A stretch of DNA of 29,768 nt from CAYJFG01 sp964369405 (GCA_964369405.1 CAYJGB010000021.1:1-29768), one strand, 5' to 3'. Positions 1 through 8,056 are shown, counted from the stretch's first letter. Translations and numbers: made by a program. Notes: generated by a model from the letters alone, not told the origin.

Positions 1-120
1 TTGTTGGTTCAACTGTTGTTGGCTCAACTGTTGTTGGCTCAACTGTTGTTGGTTCAACTGTTGTTGGTTCAACTGTTGTTGGCTCAACTGTTGTTGGTTC
101 TGCTGTTGTTGGTTCTTCTG
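1..120. repeat. 15-nt tandem repeat (8 copies) encoding EPTTV
   Basis: Eight consecutive 15-nt units fill 1-120 (unit on the plus strand TTGTTGGYTCAACTG). The two units nearest the start of the gene (91-120) have diverged. On the minus strand each unit encodes E-P-T-T-V (A-E-P-T-T near the start). Because the period is a multiple of three, copy-number changes would lengthen or shorten the linker without a frameshift. The array continues beyond the left edge, so the true copy number is unknown. Confidence 0.92.
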
Positions 121-928
121 TTGGAGCTTCTTCAACTACTACTTCATTTCTCATTGTAAGAGTTGAATAAACTGGTGGTGTAAACCCTCCAGCTGGTGGT
201 GTGTCAATTGCAAGTGCAGTTGTAGAAATATTTGCAAGTCCTGTTTCTATTGCAACAAAATGAACTTCGATTAAAAGTTTCTCCTCTATAAAGTCTGCTT
301 TTGTACTAAGACCGTCTGCTAAATTTACAATTACAGCTTTATCTACTGATGTTTCGCCTTGTTGTGGCACAGGATATAAGTTCATATCAGGTGCCTTAAC
401 TACTCTAAATATTTCTGGTGAATAAACTTCTAACGCAGGTTTGCCTTGGCTAAAAGTATCTATATATTCTTGAGTGTAATCTAATAAACTATTGTCAAAC
501 TCAACAATAGACTCAAGCAAAGTAATATAAGTAGGTGCAGACATATAAGTTCTATAAATAATTTCATCACCTTTATTTACTTGTATTTGAGTTGACGAAG
601 TTGTATATTCATCTGATGAATTTTTTGCAATTTCTACAGATGAAGTCGCAGTCACTTCAGTGTCTTCAGATGCAGAATAAACTGACACCACACACATTGA
701 AATGATTAAAACTAAAGAAAGTACTACGCAAAGTACTCTTTTAAATGAAAGACTTCTGGCTAAAATATCTTTTGATGATAGTTTGTTTAACTGAGAATCT
801 TCTTGAAAACCAAAGCTTTCCATTGGATTCATGGCTGAATCATCAGTTAAATCAGTATTTCGTGTAGAAATTTTTTCTTTTAAAGAACTAAATAAACTTT
901 CTAAACGATTATTACTCTTGTTTGGCAT
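1..928 (-). CDS. Surface protein with N-terminal membrane anchor, cohesin-like domain and EPTTV repeat linker (3' end outside window)
   Basis: The first 309 residues are visible; the frame is still open at the left edge. The start is the ATG at 928-926, preceded by AGGAGG (938-943) at 9 nt. Residues 1-63 are hydrophilic, 64-85 form a hydrophobic segment (VLCVVLSLVLIISM) ending near SVYSA, so it is a signal peptide or signal anchor behind an unusually long N-terminal extension. Residues about 105-262 look like a beta-sandwich; the stretch around NKGDEIIYRTYMSAP and VEFDNSLLDY resembles cohesin-like domains of clostridial surface proteins (family resemblance only, not proven). From about residue 269 the chain turns into repeated EPTTV pentapeptides, a typical extended wall-spanning linker. 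A promoter lies at 987-1015. It is probably an adhesin or carbohydrate-binding surface protein, but the functional part lies beyond the window. The function is inferred. Confidence 0.8.
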   Translation of the reverse strand, partial: MPNKSNNRLESLFSSLKEKISTRNTDLTDDSAMNPMESFGFQEDSQLNKLSSKDILARSLSFKRVLCVVLSLVLIISMCVVSVYSASEDTEVTATSSVEIAKNSSDEYTTSSTQIQVNKGDEIIYRTYMSAPTYITLLESIVEFDNSLLDYTQEYIDTFSQGKPALEVYSPEIFRVVKAPDMNLYPVPQQGETSVDKAVIVNLADGLSTKADFIEEKLLIEVHFVAIETGLANISTTALAIDTPPAGGFTPPVYSTLTMRNEVVVEEAPTEEPTTAEPTTVEPTTVEPTTVEPTTVEPTTVEPTTVEPT

Positions 929-986
929 AATGTTTTACCTCCTAAAATTATATATATATCTAACATGATATACTTATGCATATATA

Positions 987-1015
987 ATTATATACTATTT
1001 TTATTATGGGAGCAA
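987..1015 (-). promoter_or_regulatory. Candidate sigma-A promoter of the left-edge surface gene
   Basis: On the minus strand, TTGCTC (1015-1010) and a perfect TATAAT (992-987) are separated by 17 nt. This gives a leader of about 50 nt before the ATG at 928. The -10 and spacing are ideal and the -35 is only half consensus. The region is very AT-rich, so the call rests on the spacing. Confidence 0.5.
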
Positions 1016-1214
1016 TTGTTTTTTTACCTTTTCAATAATTTCTACATAAACAACAAAAGTATATATTTATTTTTGTATTATTGACTAACTTATATATTAC
1101 AATAATATTTTAAATATTAAGTCATTCTTTTAATATTCGAGATTTATTTTTTTGTATATGATGAATAATTGAGTAGAACTTTTATGTTGTGCGTTTTAAG
1201 GCGTATTGGAATTT

Positions 1215-1248
1215 ATCGGAAGTATATGGAATACTCCTCTACAAATAT
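1215..1248 (-). repeat. Degenerate third hairpin of the dispersed repeat family
   Basis: The reverse complement matches the hairpin section of copy B over about 34 nt with only a few changes. The stem changes keep pairing: one C-G pair has become T-A and one G-C has become G-U, leaving a 7-bp stem around the same TCCAT loop. The T-run has decayed (CGATAAATT), so it is probably no longer an efficient terminator. Confidence 0.7.
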
Positions 1249-1285
1249 CATTTTTAATTTTCTTATAAATTTCTGCAAAACAATA

Positions 1286-1446
1286 GTGCTGTCGCCTTTA
1301 AAAAATTATTCGTCATAATATACAAGTCCGTTGTGGGGGGACGAAATCCATTTTCGCCCGAAATTCTTCTAATTCACAAAAAAATAGGGAGCATATGAAT
1401 GCTCCCCCTATAAAGATTTGGTAATATTAACATTAGTGCGTAAGCC
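1286..1446 (-). repeat. Dispersed intergenic repeat, copy A
   Basis: The reverse complement of this segment aligns along almost its whole length with 16842-17010. Shared blocks include TTAATATTACCAAAT, the GGGAGCAT hairpin, the ATGGATTTC block, ACAACGGACTTGTAT and ATGACGAA. The copies differ by small insertions and substitutions. Each sits directly downstream of an operon, in the same orientation as the transcription it follows, and carries a hairpin plus T-run. A reading frame open in copy B is broken here by a 2-nt length difference, so the conserved part is the nucleotide structure and not a protein. Confidence 0.85.
1378..1406 (-). terminator. Rho-independent terminator of the rimP-nrnA operon, carried by repeat A
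   Basis: On the minus strand GGGAGCAT (1406-1399), loop TCAT, ATGCTCCC (1394-1387) form a perfect 8-bp stem followed by TATTTTTTTG. It lies about 75 nt after the stop codon of the DHH gene. Confidence 0.8.
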
Positions 1447-1480
1447 CTATACATATTATTTCATTAATTTTGTTCGTGTT

Positions 1481-2431
1481 TTAATTATTTAAAATTTCAT
1501 CTTCTACTGCTTTTTTTATCAGTTTTTGTGTTTCTTCCAATGTTCCCTCTATAACACATCCACCTGCCGCTTTATGTCCTCCACCGTCAAACATTGCACA
1601 TATATTAGATGCACTATATTCACCTGTCGTTCTAACAGACACCTTATAGCCACTAGTTTTTCTTTCCCTTACCATAACTCCTACTTTTACACCTGTAATT
1701 TGTCTTGGTAAAGCTGATAATCCCTCTATATCGTCATCGTTTGCACCTGTTTTGTTTAATAACTCTTGTGTTATTGTTATCATAGATGCTTTATCATTAC
1801 AAAAATATTCTATATTCATCAAAGTTTCACACTCTAATGCTACTCTTTGACGTGACTTTGTATCAAACATTTCTCGGCTTATACTTGCACTATCTGCACC
1901 ACTTTCTATCATTTTAGCTGCTATTCTAAAACTTTCTGGAGATGCATTTGGATATTTAAAACACCCTGTATCTGTACAAATTCCTGTAAATATACTGTTT
2001 GCTATATCGCTATCAAACTCTACACCCAGTTTGTCTATAATTCGGTATATTATTTGAGCATTTGCTCCTGCGTTTGAATCTACAAAATACTCTTTTGCAA
2101 ATTGTTTATGCGATATATGATGGTCTATCGCCATATCGATTATACCCTCAAAAATATCTTTGTTTTCTCCTAACAGTTTTATGTCTGCTACATCTACTGA
2201 TACTACATAGTTACTTTCAAAGTCTTGCTCTATTATTCCATTAGCTAAATATTTATACTTATCTGTTAAATCTCCATCTATTATAACTTTAGCTTTTTTT
2301 CCTAACTTTTGCAACGCTTTACAAAGTGCAAAACCACTTCCTAAGGTGTCGCCGTCTGGATGCTGATGTGTCAAAATATAAATATTATCGTTTTGCAAAA
2401 GTCTTGCTTTAACTTCATTTATCGTAATCAT
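1481..2431 (-). CDS. nrnA: DHH/DHHA1 phosphoesterase, NrnA-type oligoribonuclease / pAp phosphatase
   Basis: The 316-residue length matches NrnA. These enzymes use two metal ions to degrade 2-5-nt nanoRNAs and in many species dephosphorylate 3'-phosphoadenosine 5'-phosphate in the cytoplasm. The metal ligands are visible: HQHPDGD (residues 22-28), D80 in SVDVAD, the family motif DHH (103-105), and the later CTDTGCF segment. A C-terminal DHHA1 substrate-binding domain ends in GGGHKAAGG. The gene is last in the translation operon, 27 nt after rbfA, the same order as in many Firmicutes. Repeat A supplies the terminator. The exact substrate preference cannot be read from sequence. Confidence 0.92.
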   Translation of the reverse strand: MITINEVKARLLQNDNIYILTHQHPDGDTLGSGFALCKALQKLGKKAKVIIDGDLTDKYKYLANGIIEQDFESNYVVSVDVADIKLLGENKDIFEGIIDMAIDHHISHKQFAKEYFVDSNAGANAQIIYRIIDKLGVEFDSDIANSIFTGICTDTGCFKYPNASPESFRIAAKMIESGADSASISREMFDTKSRQRVALECETLMNIEYFCNDKASMITITQELLNKTGANDDDIEGLSALPRQITGVKVGVMVRERKTSGYKVSVRTTGEYSASNICAMFDGGGHKAAGGCVIEGTLEETQKLIKKAVEDEILNN

Positions 2432-2458
2432 TAATTTTATTTCCTTTTGATAAGTAAA

Positions 2459-2857
2459 TTATTTATCACTTTCATCATTTGTTTCTGTAGTGTCTACTTC
2501 AAAACCTACTTTTTCTCGGTCTAGGTCTTGTAGCATTTTAGATATATTCGCACTATATACTATTGAGTCTGTTTCTACAAATATTAGTTGTGGAGTATGC
2601 CTTATTTTAAGTCTAGTGCTTACTTCTTTACGTATATATCCAGCTGCACTTTTAAGCCCTTTTACAGCCTCTCTAGTTTTTTCTTGACCCTCCATAGCAC
2701 TTACATACACTTTGCAATAAGATAGGTCGTTTGTAAGCTCTACTCTAACTATACTTAACATTACATCTTTTACCCTAGGGTCTTTAAGTTCTCTAAAAAT
2801 CGCTGTAAGCTCTCGTCTTATATCTTCTGTTGTTCTTCCTATTCTGTTAGATGCCAT
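2459..2857 (-). CDS. rbfA: Ribosome-binding factor A
   Basis: The 132-residue protein is of usual RbfA length. RbfA is a KH-type cold-shock factor that binds the 30S subunit near the 5' end helix of 16S rRNA and helps late maturation. It opens with the typical MASNRIGRTTEDIRREL helix and has the diagnostic LKDPRV and KVYVSAMEG segments, then the RHTPQLIF strand. The last 20 or so residues are an acidic, probably disordered tail. AAAGGA precedes the ATG. It follows infB by 129 nt, a wider gap than between the other operon members, in which I see no clear promoter or terminator. Confidence 0.95.
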   Translation of the reverse strand: MASNRIGRTTEDIRRELTAIFRELKDPRVKDVMLSIVRVELTNDLSYCKVYVSAMEGQEKTREAVKGLKSAAGYIRKEVSTRLKIRHTPQLIFVETDSIVYSANISKMLQDLDREKVGFEVDTTETNDESDK

Positions 2858-2986
2858 TTTATCAATCCTTTACGGTTTTTTATAATAAAATTTAACTTTT
2901 AATATCGTGATATCGCTAAAATAAAATATATAAACAATACAAATTTTAAATAGCAATACCCGACTTTAAAAAGTTTTCATTCTATA

Positions 2987-5626
2987 TTATTCCGTATATT
3001 CTTCTATAACATACATTTCAAATATGTCGCCTTCTTTTATGTCTGTGAAATGGTCTAGCACTATACCACATTCATAACCCTCTGCAACTTCTTTTACTGA
3101 ATCTTTAAAACGTTGTAACGATGCTAATTTATCATCAGCAATTACTATACCATCACGCACAACTCTTACATTAGAATTTCTTGCAATTTTACCTTTAAGT
3201 ACATAACTACCTGCAACAAATCCAACGTTTTTAATTTTCATTACATTTCTACACTCAGCACGTCCTAGCTCTACTTCTCTAGTTTTTGGTGCAAGCATAC
3301 CTTTCATTGATGACTCTATCTCTTCGATACAATCATAAATTACTCTGTACATACGCATATCAACGCCATCACGTTCTGCAATATCGGCAGCAACTGCATC
3401 TGGTCTAACATTAAATCCTACTATAATCGCATTAGATGCAAATGCTAACATTACATCAGACTCGCTTATAGCACCAACGCCACCATGAATTACATTTACA
3501 CGAACTTCGCTGTTAGAAAGTTTTTCAAGAGATTGTCTTACAGCCTCAACACTACCTTGAACATCAGCTTTAACAATAACTTTCAACTCAAGAACTTCGC
3601 CTAATTGCATTTGGTCAAATAGATTATCTAAAGTAACTTTAGTTTGTCTGTTGAATATCTCTTCTTTGATATCAGTTTTTCTTTGTTCTACAAGTTCTCT
3701 TGCAAGTCTTTCGTCAGATACACTGTTAAATATATCTCCACCTGCTGGCACATCATCTAAACCAGTTATCTCTACTGGATATGATGGTCCTGCTGATGTA
3801 ACTTTTTCGCCTTTATCGTTTGTCATTGCACGTACTCTACCAACAGAAGTACCAGCAACTATTATATCACCAATATTCAAAGTACCGTTTTGAACAAGTA
3901 TTGTAGCAATAGTTCCACGACCTTTGTCAAGTCTAGCCTCAATAACTGTGCCTTTAGCTGCTCTGTCTGGGTTTGCTTGAAGCTCTTTCATATCAGCGAT
4001 TAAAGTAACCATTTCTAAAAGCTCATCAATACCATCACCAGTTTTAGCTGATACTGGAATACAAGGAGTATCTCCACCCCACTCTTCTGGAACAAGCTCA
4101 TATTCAGTTAATTGTTGTTTAACTTGTTCAGGGTTTGCACCCATTTTATCCATTTTGTTTATAGCTACTATTATAGAAACTCCAGCATCTTTAGCATGGT
4201 TAATAGCCTCTATAGTTTGTGGCATAATACCATCGTCAGCAGCAACAACTAGTATTGCAATATCTGTAACTTGAGCACCACGAGCACGCATAGTAGTAAA
4301 CGCTTCGTGTCCAGGAGTGTCAAGGAATGTAATTTCTCTGTCTGCGGTTTGAACTCTATAAGCACCTATATGCTGAGTAATACCACCAGCTTCGCCCTCA
4401 GTAACTTTAGCATTTCTAATGCTATCAAGTAAAGAAGTTTTACCATGGTCAACGTGACCCATAACAACAACAACTGGAGAACGAGGAACTAAGTTTGTAT
4501 CTTCGTCTTCACTGTCATCAATAATTCTTTCTTCGATAGTTACAACAACTTCTTTTTCAACTTTAGCATGGAACTCCATAGCAGCTAGAGAAGCAGTATC
4601 GAAATCGATAGTATCGTTAGCAGTAACCATAGTACCCATTAAGAAAAGTTTTTTAACAACTTCTGCCGCAGTAGCTTTTAGGCGTAATGCTAATTCAGAA
4701 ACAGTAATTTCTTCTGGGATAATAACTGTGATAGGTTTATTTTTTCTATCTAAAGCAATTCTTTTTAGTCTTTCAGCTTCTGTTTCTCTTTTGCTGTTTC
4801 TGTGCTTGCCTCTATACTGAGCAGACCTTTGAGTAATTTTTTGTTTAGTAACAATATTTTCTGTTTTAATTTTTTCAGAAGCAAGTCTATCGTATTTTTC
4901 GTTATAACGTTCGATATCCACAACAGATGCACGAGTGTCGATAACTTTTTGCTCTCTTTTACCTTTAATAGGAGCGTTTTGAGTGCTTTTATCGCCAGCA
5001 ATATTGTTAGGTTTAAGTATATTTTGCTGTCTGTTTTGAGGCTGTTGTTGTCTGTTATTTTGTTTTTTGTCTTTTTGAGGTCTATTTTGATTTAGAACTT
5101 GTTCTTTTTGGAACTTGTTTTGATTAGCTTGAGGTCTGTTTTGACGTTGGTTATTATTGTTGTTTTGGTTTGTTTTATTTTGATTGTTGTTTTGATTGTT
5201 TTGTTGCTGTGGTCTAGCTTGAGGTTGTTTTTGATTTTGCTCTTTTGGTTTGTTTTGTGTGTTTGCTTGAGCTTGAGGTTTAGGTTTTTCCTCTGTTTTA
5301 ACTGGTGCTTTTGTATCTTTTACCTCTTCTTTTTTAGCTACTGGAGCAGTATCTTTAACTTCTGGCTTTGCTTCTGGTTGTGGTTTTTCCTCAGCTTTTT
5401 TGCTTTTTTCTTCTATCATTTTATCTCTTATTGCAAAGTATTCATTAAAATTTTCTAAGCTGTTTTGTTTTGTATAATGGTCAAATACTACATTTAACTC
5501 TTCCTCTGTTAATGCACTAGTCATTTTTTTAGGTTCGCTAAAGTTTTTGTCTAATAATTCTTTTACTTCTTTACTAGTAACACCTAAATCTTTTGCTACC
5601 TCGTTTAACTTATATTTTTTTATCAT
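2987..5626 (-). CDS. infB: Translation initiation factor IF-2
   Basis: The 879-residue GTPase positions fMet-tRNA on the 30S subunit and promotes subunit joining. The N-terminal IF2 motif is at residues 1-55. A Lys/Glu/Pro then Asn/Gln-rich disordered linker runs from about 75 to 225, and a second IF2-N segment lies near 300-355. The GTPase core shows GHVDHGKT (390-397), DTPGH (436-440), NKMD (490-493) and SAKTGDG, followed by the EF-Tu-like domain II, domain III and the fMet-tRNA-binding C2 domain. The ATG overlaps the ylxQ stop (ATGA) and its AAGGAGG lies inside ylxQ, suggesting translational coupling. The linker is unusually rich in Asn and Gln, with runs of up to five Asn. Confidence 0.97.
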   Translation of the reverse strand: MIKKYKLNEVAKDLGVTSKEVKELLDKNFSEPKKMTSALTEEELNVVFDHYTKQNSLENFNEYFAIRDKMIEEKSKKAEEKPQPEAKPEVKDTAPVAKKEEVKDTKAPVKTEEKPKPQAQANTQNKPKEQNQKQPQARPQQQNNQNNNQNKTNQNNNNNQRQNRPQANQNKFQKEQVLNQNRPQKDKKQNNRQQQPQNRQQNILKPNNIAGDKSTQNAPIKGKREQKVIDTRASVVDIERYNEKYDRLASEKIKTENIVTKQKITQRSAQYRGKHRNSKRETEAERLKRIALDRKNKPITVIIPEEITVSELALRLKATAAEVVKKLFLMGTMVTANDTIDFDTASLAAMEFHAKVEKEVVVTIEERIIDDSEDEDTNLVPRSPVVVVMGHVDHGKTSLLDSIRNAKVTEGEAGGITQHIGAYRVQTADREITFLDTPGHEAFTTMRARGAQVTDIAILVVAADDGIMPQTIEAINHAKDAGVSIIVAINKMDKMGANPEQVKQQLTEYELVPEEWGGDTPCIPVSAKTGDGIDELLEMVTLIADMKELQANPDRAAKGTVIEARLDKGRGTIATILVQNGTLNIGDIIVAGTSVGRVRAMTNDKGEKVTSAGPSYPVEITGLDDVPAGGDIFNSVSDERLARELVEQRKTDIKEEIFNRQTKVTLDNLFDQMQLGEVLELKVIVKADVQGSVEAVRQSLEKLSNSEVRVNVIHGGVGAISESDVMLAFASNAIIVGFNVRPDAVAADIAERDGVDMRMYRVIYDCIEEIESSMKGMLAPKTREVELGRAECRNVMKIKNVGFVAGSYVLKGKIARNSNVRVVRDGIVIADDKLASLQRFKDSVKEVAEGYECGIVLDHFTDIKEGDIFEMYVIEEYTE

Positions 5627-5961
5627 AAATTACATTCCTCCTTATTGAGTCTGTTATTTTCTGCTAGTTGTTTTATCTTCTTTGCAAATCCACTATCATT
5701 TATTGAAATTACTGCTGCATATTTTCCCAATGCATCTGCTATTTCATCTTTTGTACTGTCTAGTCTTATTACTGTTTTATTATATTCTTCTATCACATAC
5801 ATTACATCTTTTTCAGTTTTTTTAGATATGTCATTTGCAAAAAGAATTAACTTTGTTTCACCTTTCATTATAGAACCTTTAACAGCGTCACAACCTATTG
5901 TCATTTTCGATGCTCTTCTGCATAGTCCTAAAAAAGATAATAACTTATCATCCATTTTCAT
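5623..5961 (-). CDS. ylxQ: YlxQ, L7Ae/L30e-family RNA-binding protein
   Basis: This 112-residue protein belongs to the L7Ae/L30e/S12e/Gadd45 family, whose bacterial YlxQ members bind kink-turn RNA; the cellular target is not settled. Visible signs are the opening LLSFLGLCRRASKM, the GCDAVKGSI segment and LILFANDISKKT, which correspond to the conserved family core. It overlaps ylxR by 14 nt and infB by 4 nt, so the three genes are tightly coupled. Position between ylxR and infB is the standard Firmicutes arrangement and supports the assignment. Confidence 0.9.
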   Translation of the reverse strand: MKMDDKLLSFLGLCRRASKMTIGCDAVKGSIMKGETKLILFANDISKKTEKDVMYVIEEYNKTVIRLDSTKDEIADALGKYAAVISINDSGFAKKIKQLAENNRLNKEECNL

Positions 5962-6250
5962 TCAACTCCTGTTCCATTTGATTGTAAACTTCATCAGGAA
6001 TTTTTGAGGAAAAAGCTCTTTCAAATCGTCTTGCTTTTCTTGCAAGTTTTAGACATTCTATATCTTTACATACATATGCCCCTCGTCCGTTCTTTTTCCC
6101 TGTAAGGTCTAGGCATATTGTGCTTTCTTCTATTATATTACCATCTTCGTCTTTTTTTTCTGAAGTTCTAACTACTCGTACAAGCTCTTTTTTTGGCTTC
6201 ATTTCGTTACAACCAGTGCATTTTCTAAGTGGTATTTTTTTTGTTTTCAT
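5948..6250 (-). CDS. rnpM: RnpM (YlxR), RNase P modulator / nucleoid-associated protein
   Basis: A 100-residue YlxR-family protein. Members bind RNA; the Bacillus protein was shown to bind RNase P RNA and modulate its activity, and has also been described as a regulator of many metabolic genes. Diagnostic motifs are RKCTGCNEMK (residues 9-18) and GRGAYVC (55-61). The insertion between them (about SEKKDEDGNIIEES) is longer and more acidic than in the shortest members. It starts 104 nt after nusA, the largest gap in the upstream half of the operon; that gap shows no clear hairpin with a T-run. Confidence 0.93.
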   Translation of the reverse strand: MKTKKIPLRKCTGCNEMKPKKELVRVVRTSEKKDEDGNIIEESTICLDLTGKKNGRGAYVCKDIECLKLARKARRFERAFSSKIPDEVYNQMEQELNENG

Positions 6251-6354
6251 TACTTGCCTACCTTTCTAAAAATTGATGAATTAGTTTTATCTTTTTATAG
6301 CATTTGGATTTTTATTTGTCTTAGGATAGTCGACATAAAAGTTTATATGCTATA

Positions 6355-7518
6355 TTATTCTTCTATCTCTATTACATCGCTATCTTCAAGAAGTGAAACA
6401 TCTTCTAGTAGTTCTTCTTCTACTTGTGCTACTTCTTCTTTTTCTTTATTTCCAGTTTCTTCACTTTCGCCATAAAATCCACTTTCTGGTCTAATGTCTA
6501 TTTTCCAACCTGTAAGTTTTGCTGCAAGTCTTGCATTTTGACCTTTATTACCAATTGCAAGTGATAATTGACTATCTGGCACTGTTGCCTTACACGCTTT
6601 TGAGCCGTCTTCTGCTACTACTACGCTTACTACACTTGCTGGTGAAAGTGCTGCTGCTACATATTTTTCTGGTTCGTCATAATATTGTACTATATCTATT
6701 TTTTCTCCGCCTAGCTCTTCTACTATAGTAGATACTCTGCTTCTTCTAGCACCGATACAAGCACCTAAAGCATCTACATTAGAGTCTGTGCTGTAAACTG
6801 CTAACTTTGTTCTTGAGCCTGCTTCTCTTGATACTGATTTAATTTGTACAACACCATCAAATATTTCTGGTACTTCTATCTCGAATAATCTTTTAACAAA
6901 ATCTGGGTGAGTTCTTGTTATAATTGCTTTTGGTCCTTTTTCGCTTTCTTTTACATCAGCAATATAAATTTTTATTCTGTCACCCTCTGAAAAAGAGTCA
7001 GTTGGTATTTGCTCGTTTTTAGGAAGAACTGCTTCTGCTTTTCCGTTTATTTTAAGAGTAATATTACCTGTTCTTGCATCTACTCTTTCTACAACAGCTG
7101 TAACAATTTCTTGAACTTTACTTTGGAACTCAAGTAACATTTGTCCTTTTTCGCCGTCTTTAATACCTTGTCTTATAATACTTCTTGATGTTTGAACTGC
7201 TATTCTTCCAAACTCTTCTGGGTCTAGTTTTATGCCAACTTTATCTTCTACTACTGCACTAGACAAGATTTCTCTTGCTTTTTCTAAAGAAATTTCTCTA
7301 TCCACATCAAAAACTTCTTCTACAACAGTTTTTTGTAGATACACATCAAATATTTGTTTGTCTTTGTCAATAACTATGTTAACATCATCATTACCATTGT
7401 ATGTGTTTTTACAAGCTATTACGATTGCTTTCTTTATTTGTGTTATCATATAATCTGCTGGTATTCCGTTTTCTTTTTCAAGTATTGCTAGTGCAATAAA
7501 AAATTCCTTGCTATTCAT
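6355..7518 (-). CDS. nusA: Transcription termination/antitermination factor NusA
   Basis: The 387-residue protein is of Gram-positive length, without the C-terminal acidic repeats of the E. coli protein. NusA binds RNA polymerase and nascent RNA and promotes pausing and intrinsic termination. Order: RNA-polymerase-binding N-terminal domain (about 1-125), S1 domain (about 133-200, with the conserved GDRIKIYI strand), KH1 (about 230-285), KH2 (about 300-345), then a Glu/Asp-rich tail (352-387). KH2 keeps its loop GNKG (323-326), but KH1 has GARR (256-259) where GxxG is expected, so its second glycine is replaced by arginine. The RNA-contacting role of KH1 may be altered; overall function should be conserved. 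It is the second gene of the operon, 22 nt after rimP. Confidence 0.96.
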   Translation of the reverse strand: MNSKEFFIALAILEKENGIPADYMITQIKKAIVIACKNTYNGNDDVNIVIDKDKQIFDVYLQKTVVEEVFDVDREISLEKAREILSSAVVEDKVGIKLDPEEFGRIAVQTSRSIIRQGIKDGEKGQMLLEFQSKVQEIVTAVVERVDARTGNITLKINGKAEAVLPKNEQIPTDSFSEGDRIKIYIADVKESEKGPKAIITRTHPDFVKRLFEIEVPEIFDGVVQIKSVSREAGSRTKLAVYSTDSNVDALGACIGARRSRVSTIVEELGGEKIDIVQYYDEPEKYVAAALSPASVVSVVVAEDGSKACKATVPDSQLSLAIGNKGQNARLAAKLTGWKIDIRPESGFYGESEETGNKEKEEVAQVEEELLEDVSLLEDSDVIEIEE

Positions 7519-7540
7519 TTTTTATAATCAACCTTTCTGT

Positions 7541-8020
7541 TTATATATTAAAATCGTCTAATTTTATCCACGCTGTGTCTTTTTTGTTAATTGTAATTTC
7601 GTTTTCGCCGTGGTCACCAATTGTAACTGTTTGTTTGTCTGATGATTTTAAAACTCCATCAAACTCTTTACCAATACCTTCAATAGGTCTTATCATCTTA
7701 ACTAATACATCACTACCAATATATTTTTCAAAATGAAAATCTCTTATTAATTCTCGCTCAATTCCAGGAGATGATACTTCTAAAATATATCCTTGATTTA
7801 TAGGATCTGCTTCTTCTAAAGGTGTATCTATTGCTCTGCTAACTTTTTCACAATCCTCAATATTAATACCGTTTTCTTTATCTATAAAGATTCTTAAAAA
7901 CCAGTTTGCACCCTCTTTAACAAATCTAACATCCCATAATTGCAAGTTTAAATCTTCTACAATTGGATTACAAATATTCCATACTGTTTCTACAGTGTTG
8001 CCACCTTTTATTTTTGACAA
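7541..8020 (-). CDS. rimP: Ribosome maturation factor RimP
   Basis: RimP binds 30S intermediates and assists assembly around S12. I chose the TTG at 8020-8018, preceded by GGGAGGG at about 6 nt; this gives 159 residues, the usual family length. The frame stays open upstream to 8185, but that extension has no conserved sequence and would cover the promoter and leader hairpin. Conserved features are the start of the N-terminal domain (VETVWNICNPIVEDL), DVRFVKEG, LRIFIDKENG, the CEKVSRAID helix and the signature YILEVSSPGIERELI, followed by the C-terminal SH3-like domain. First gene of the nusA-infB operon, as in most Firmicutes. Confidence 0.9.
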   Translation of the reverse strand: MSKIKGGNTVETVWNICNPIVEDLNLQLWDVRFVKEGANWFLRIFIDKENGINIEDCEKVSRAIDTPLEEADPINQGYILEVSSPGIERELIRDFHFEKYIGSDVLVKMIRPIEGIGKEFDGVLKSSDKQTVTIGDHGENEITINKKDTAWIKLDDFNI

Positions 8021-8056
8021 GGTTATCCCTCCCTTATAAATAAATTTACATAAAAC

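Larger units (their letters stand above)
929..1480. other. 552-nt intergenic region with dispersed repeat copy A and a degenerate hairpin
   Basis: No credible gene is present. From right to left on the minus strand the region holds: the end of the rimP-nrnA operon; repeat copy A (1446-1286) with its terminator hairpin; a second, decayed hairpin of the same family (1248-1215); an AT-rich stretch in which I see nothing; and the promoter and ribosome site of the left-edge surface gene. Confidence 0.7.

Noticed and set aside
5099..5458. 119-codon hydrophobic open frame on the plus strand opposite infB
   Set aside because: It is the antisense of the Asn/Gln/Lys-rich linker, which reads as Leu/Phe/Val; not a real membrane protein.
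6325..6337. 13-nt match GGATAGTCGACAT shared with about 27608-27620
   Set aside because: One is in the gap before ylxR, the other inside the surface gene; no flanking similarity, so chance is the simplest explanation.
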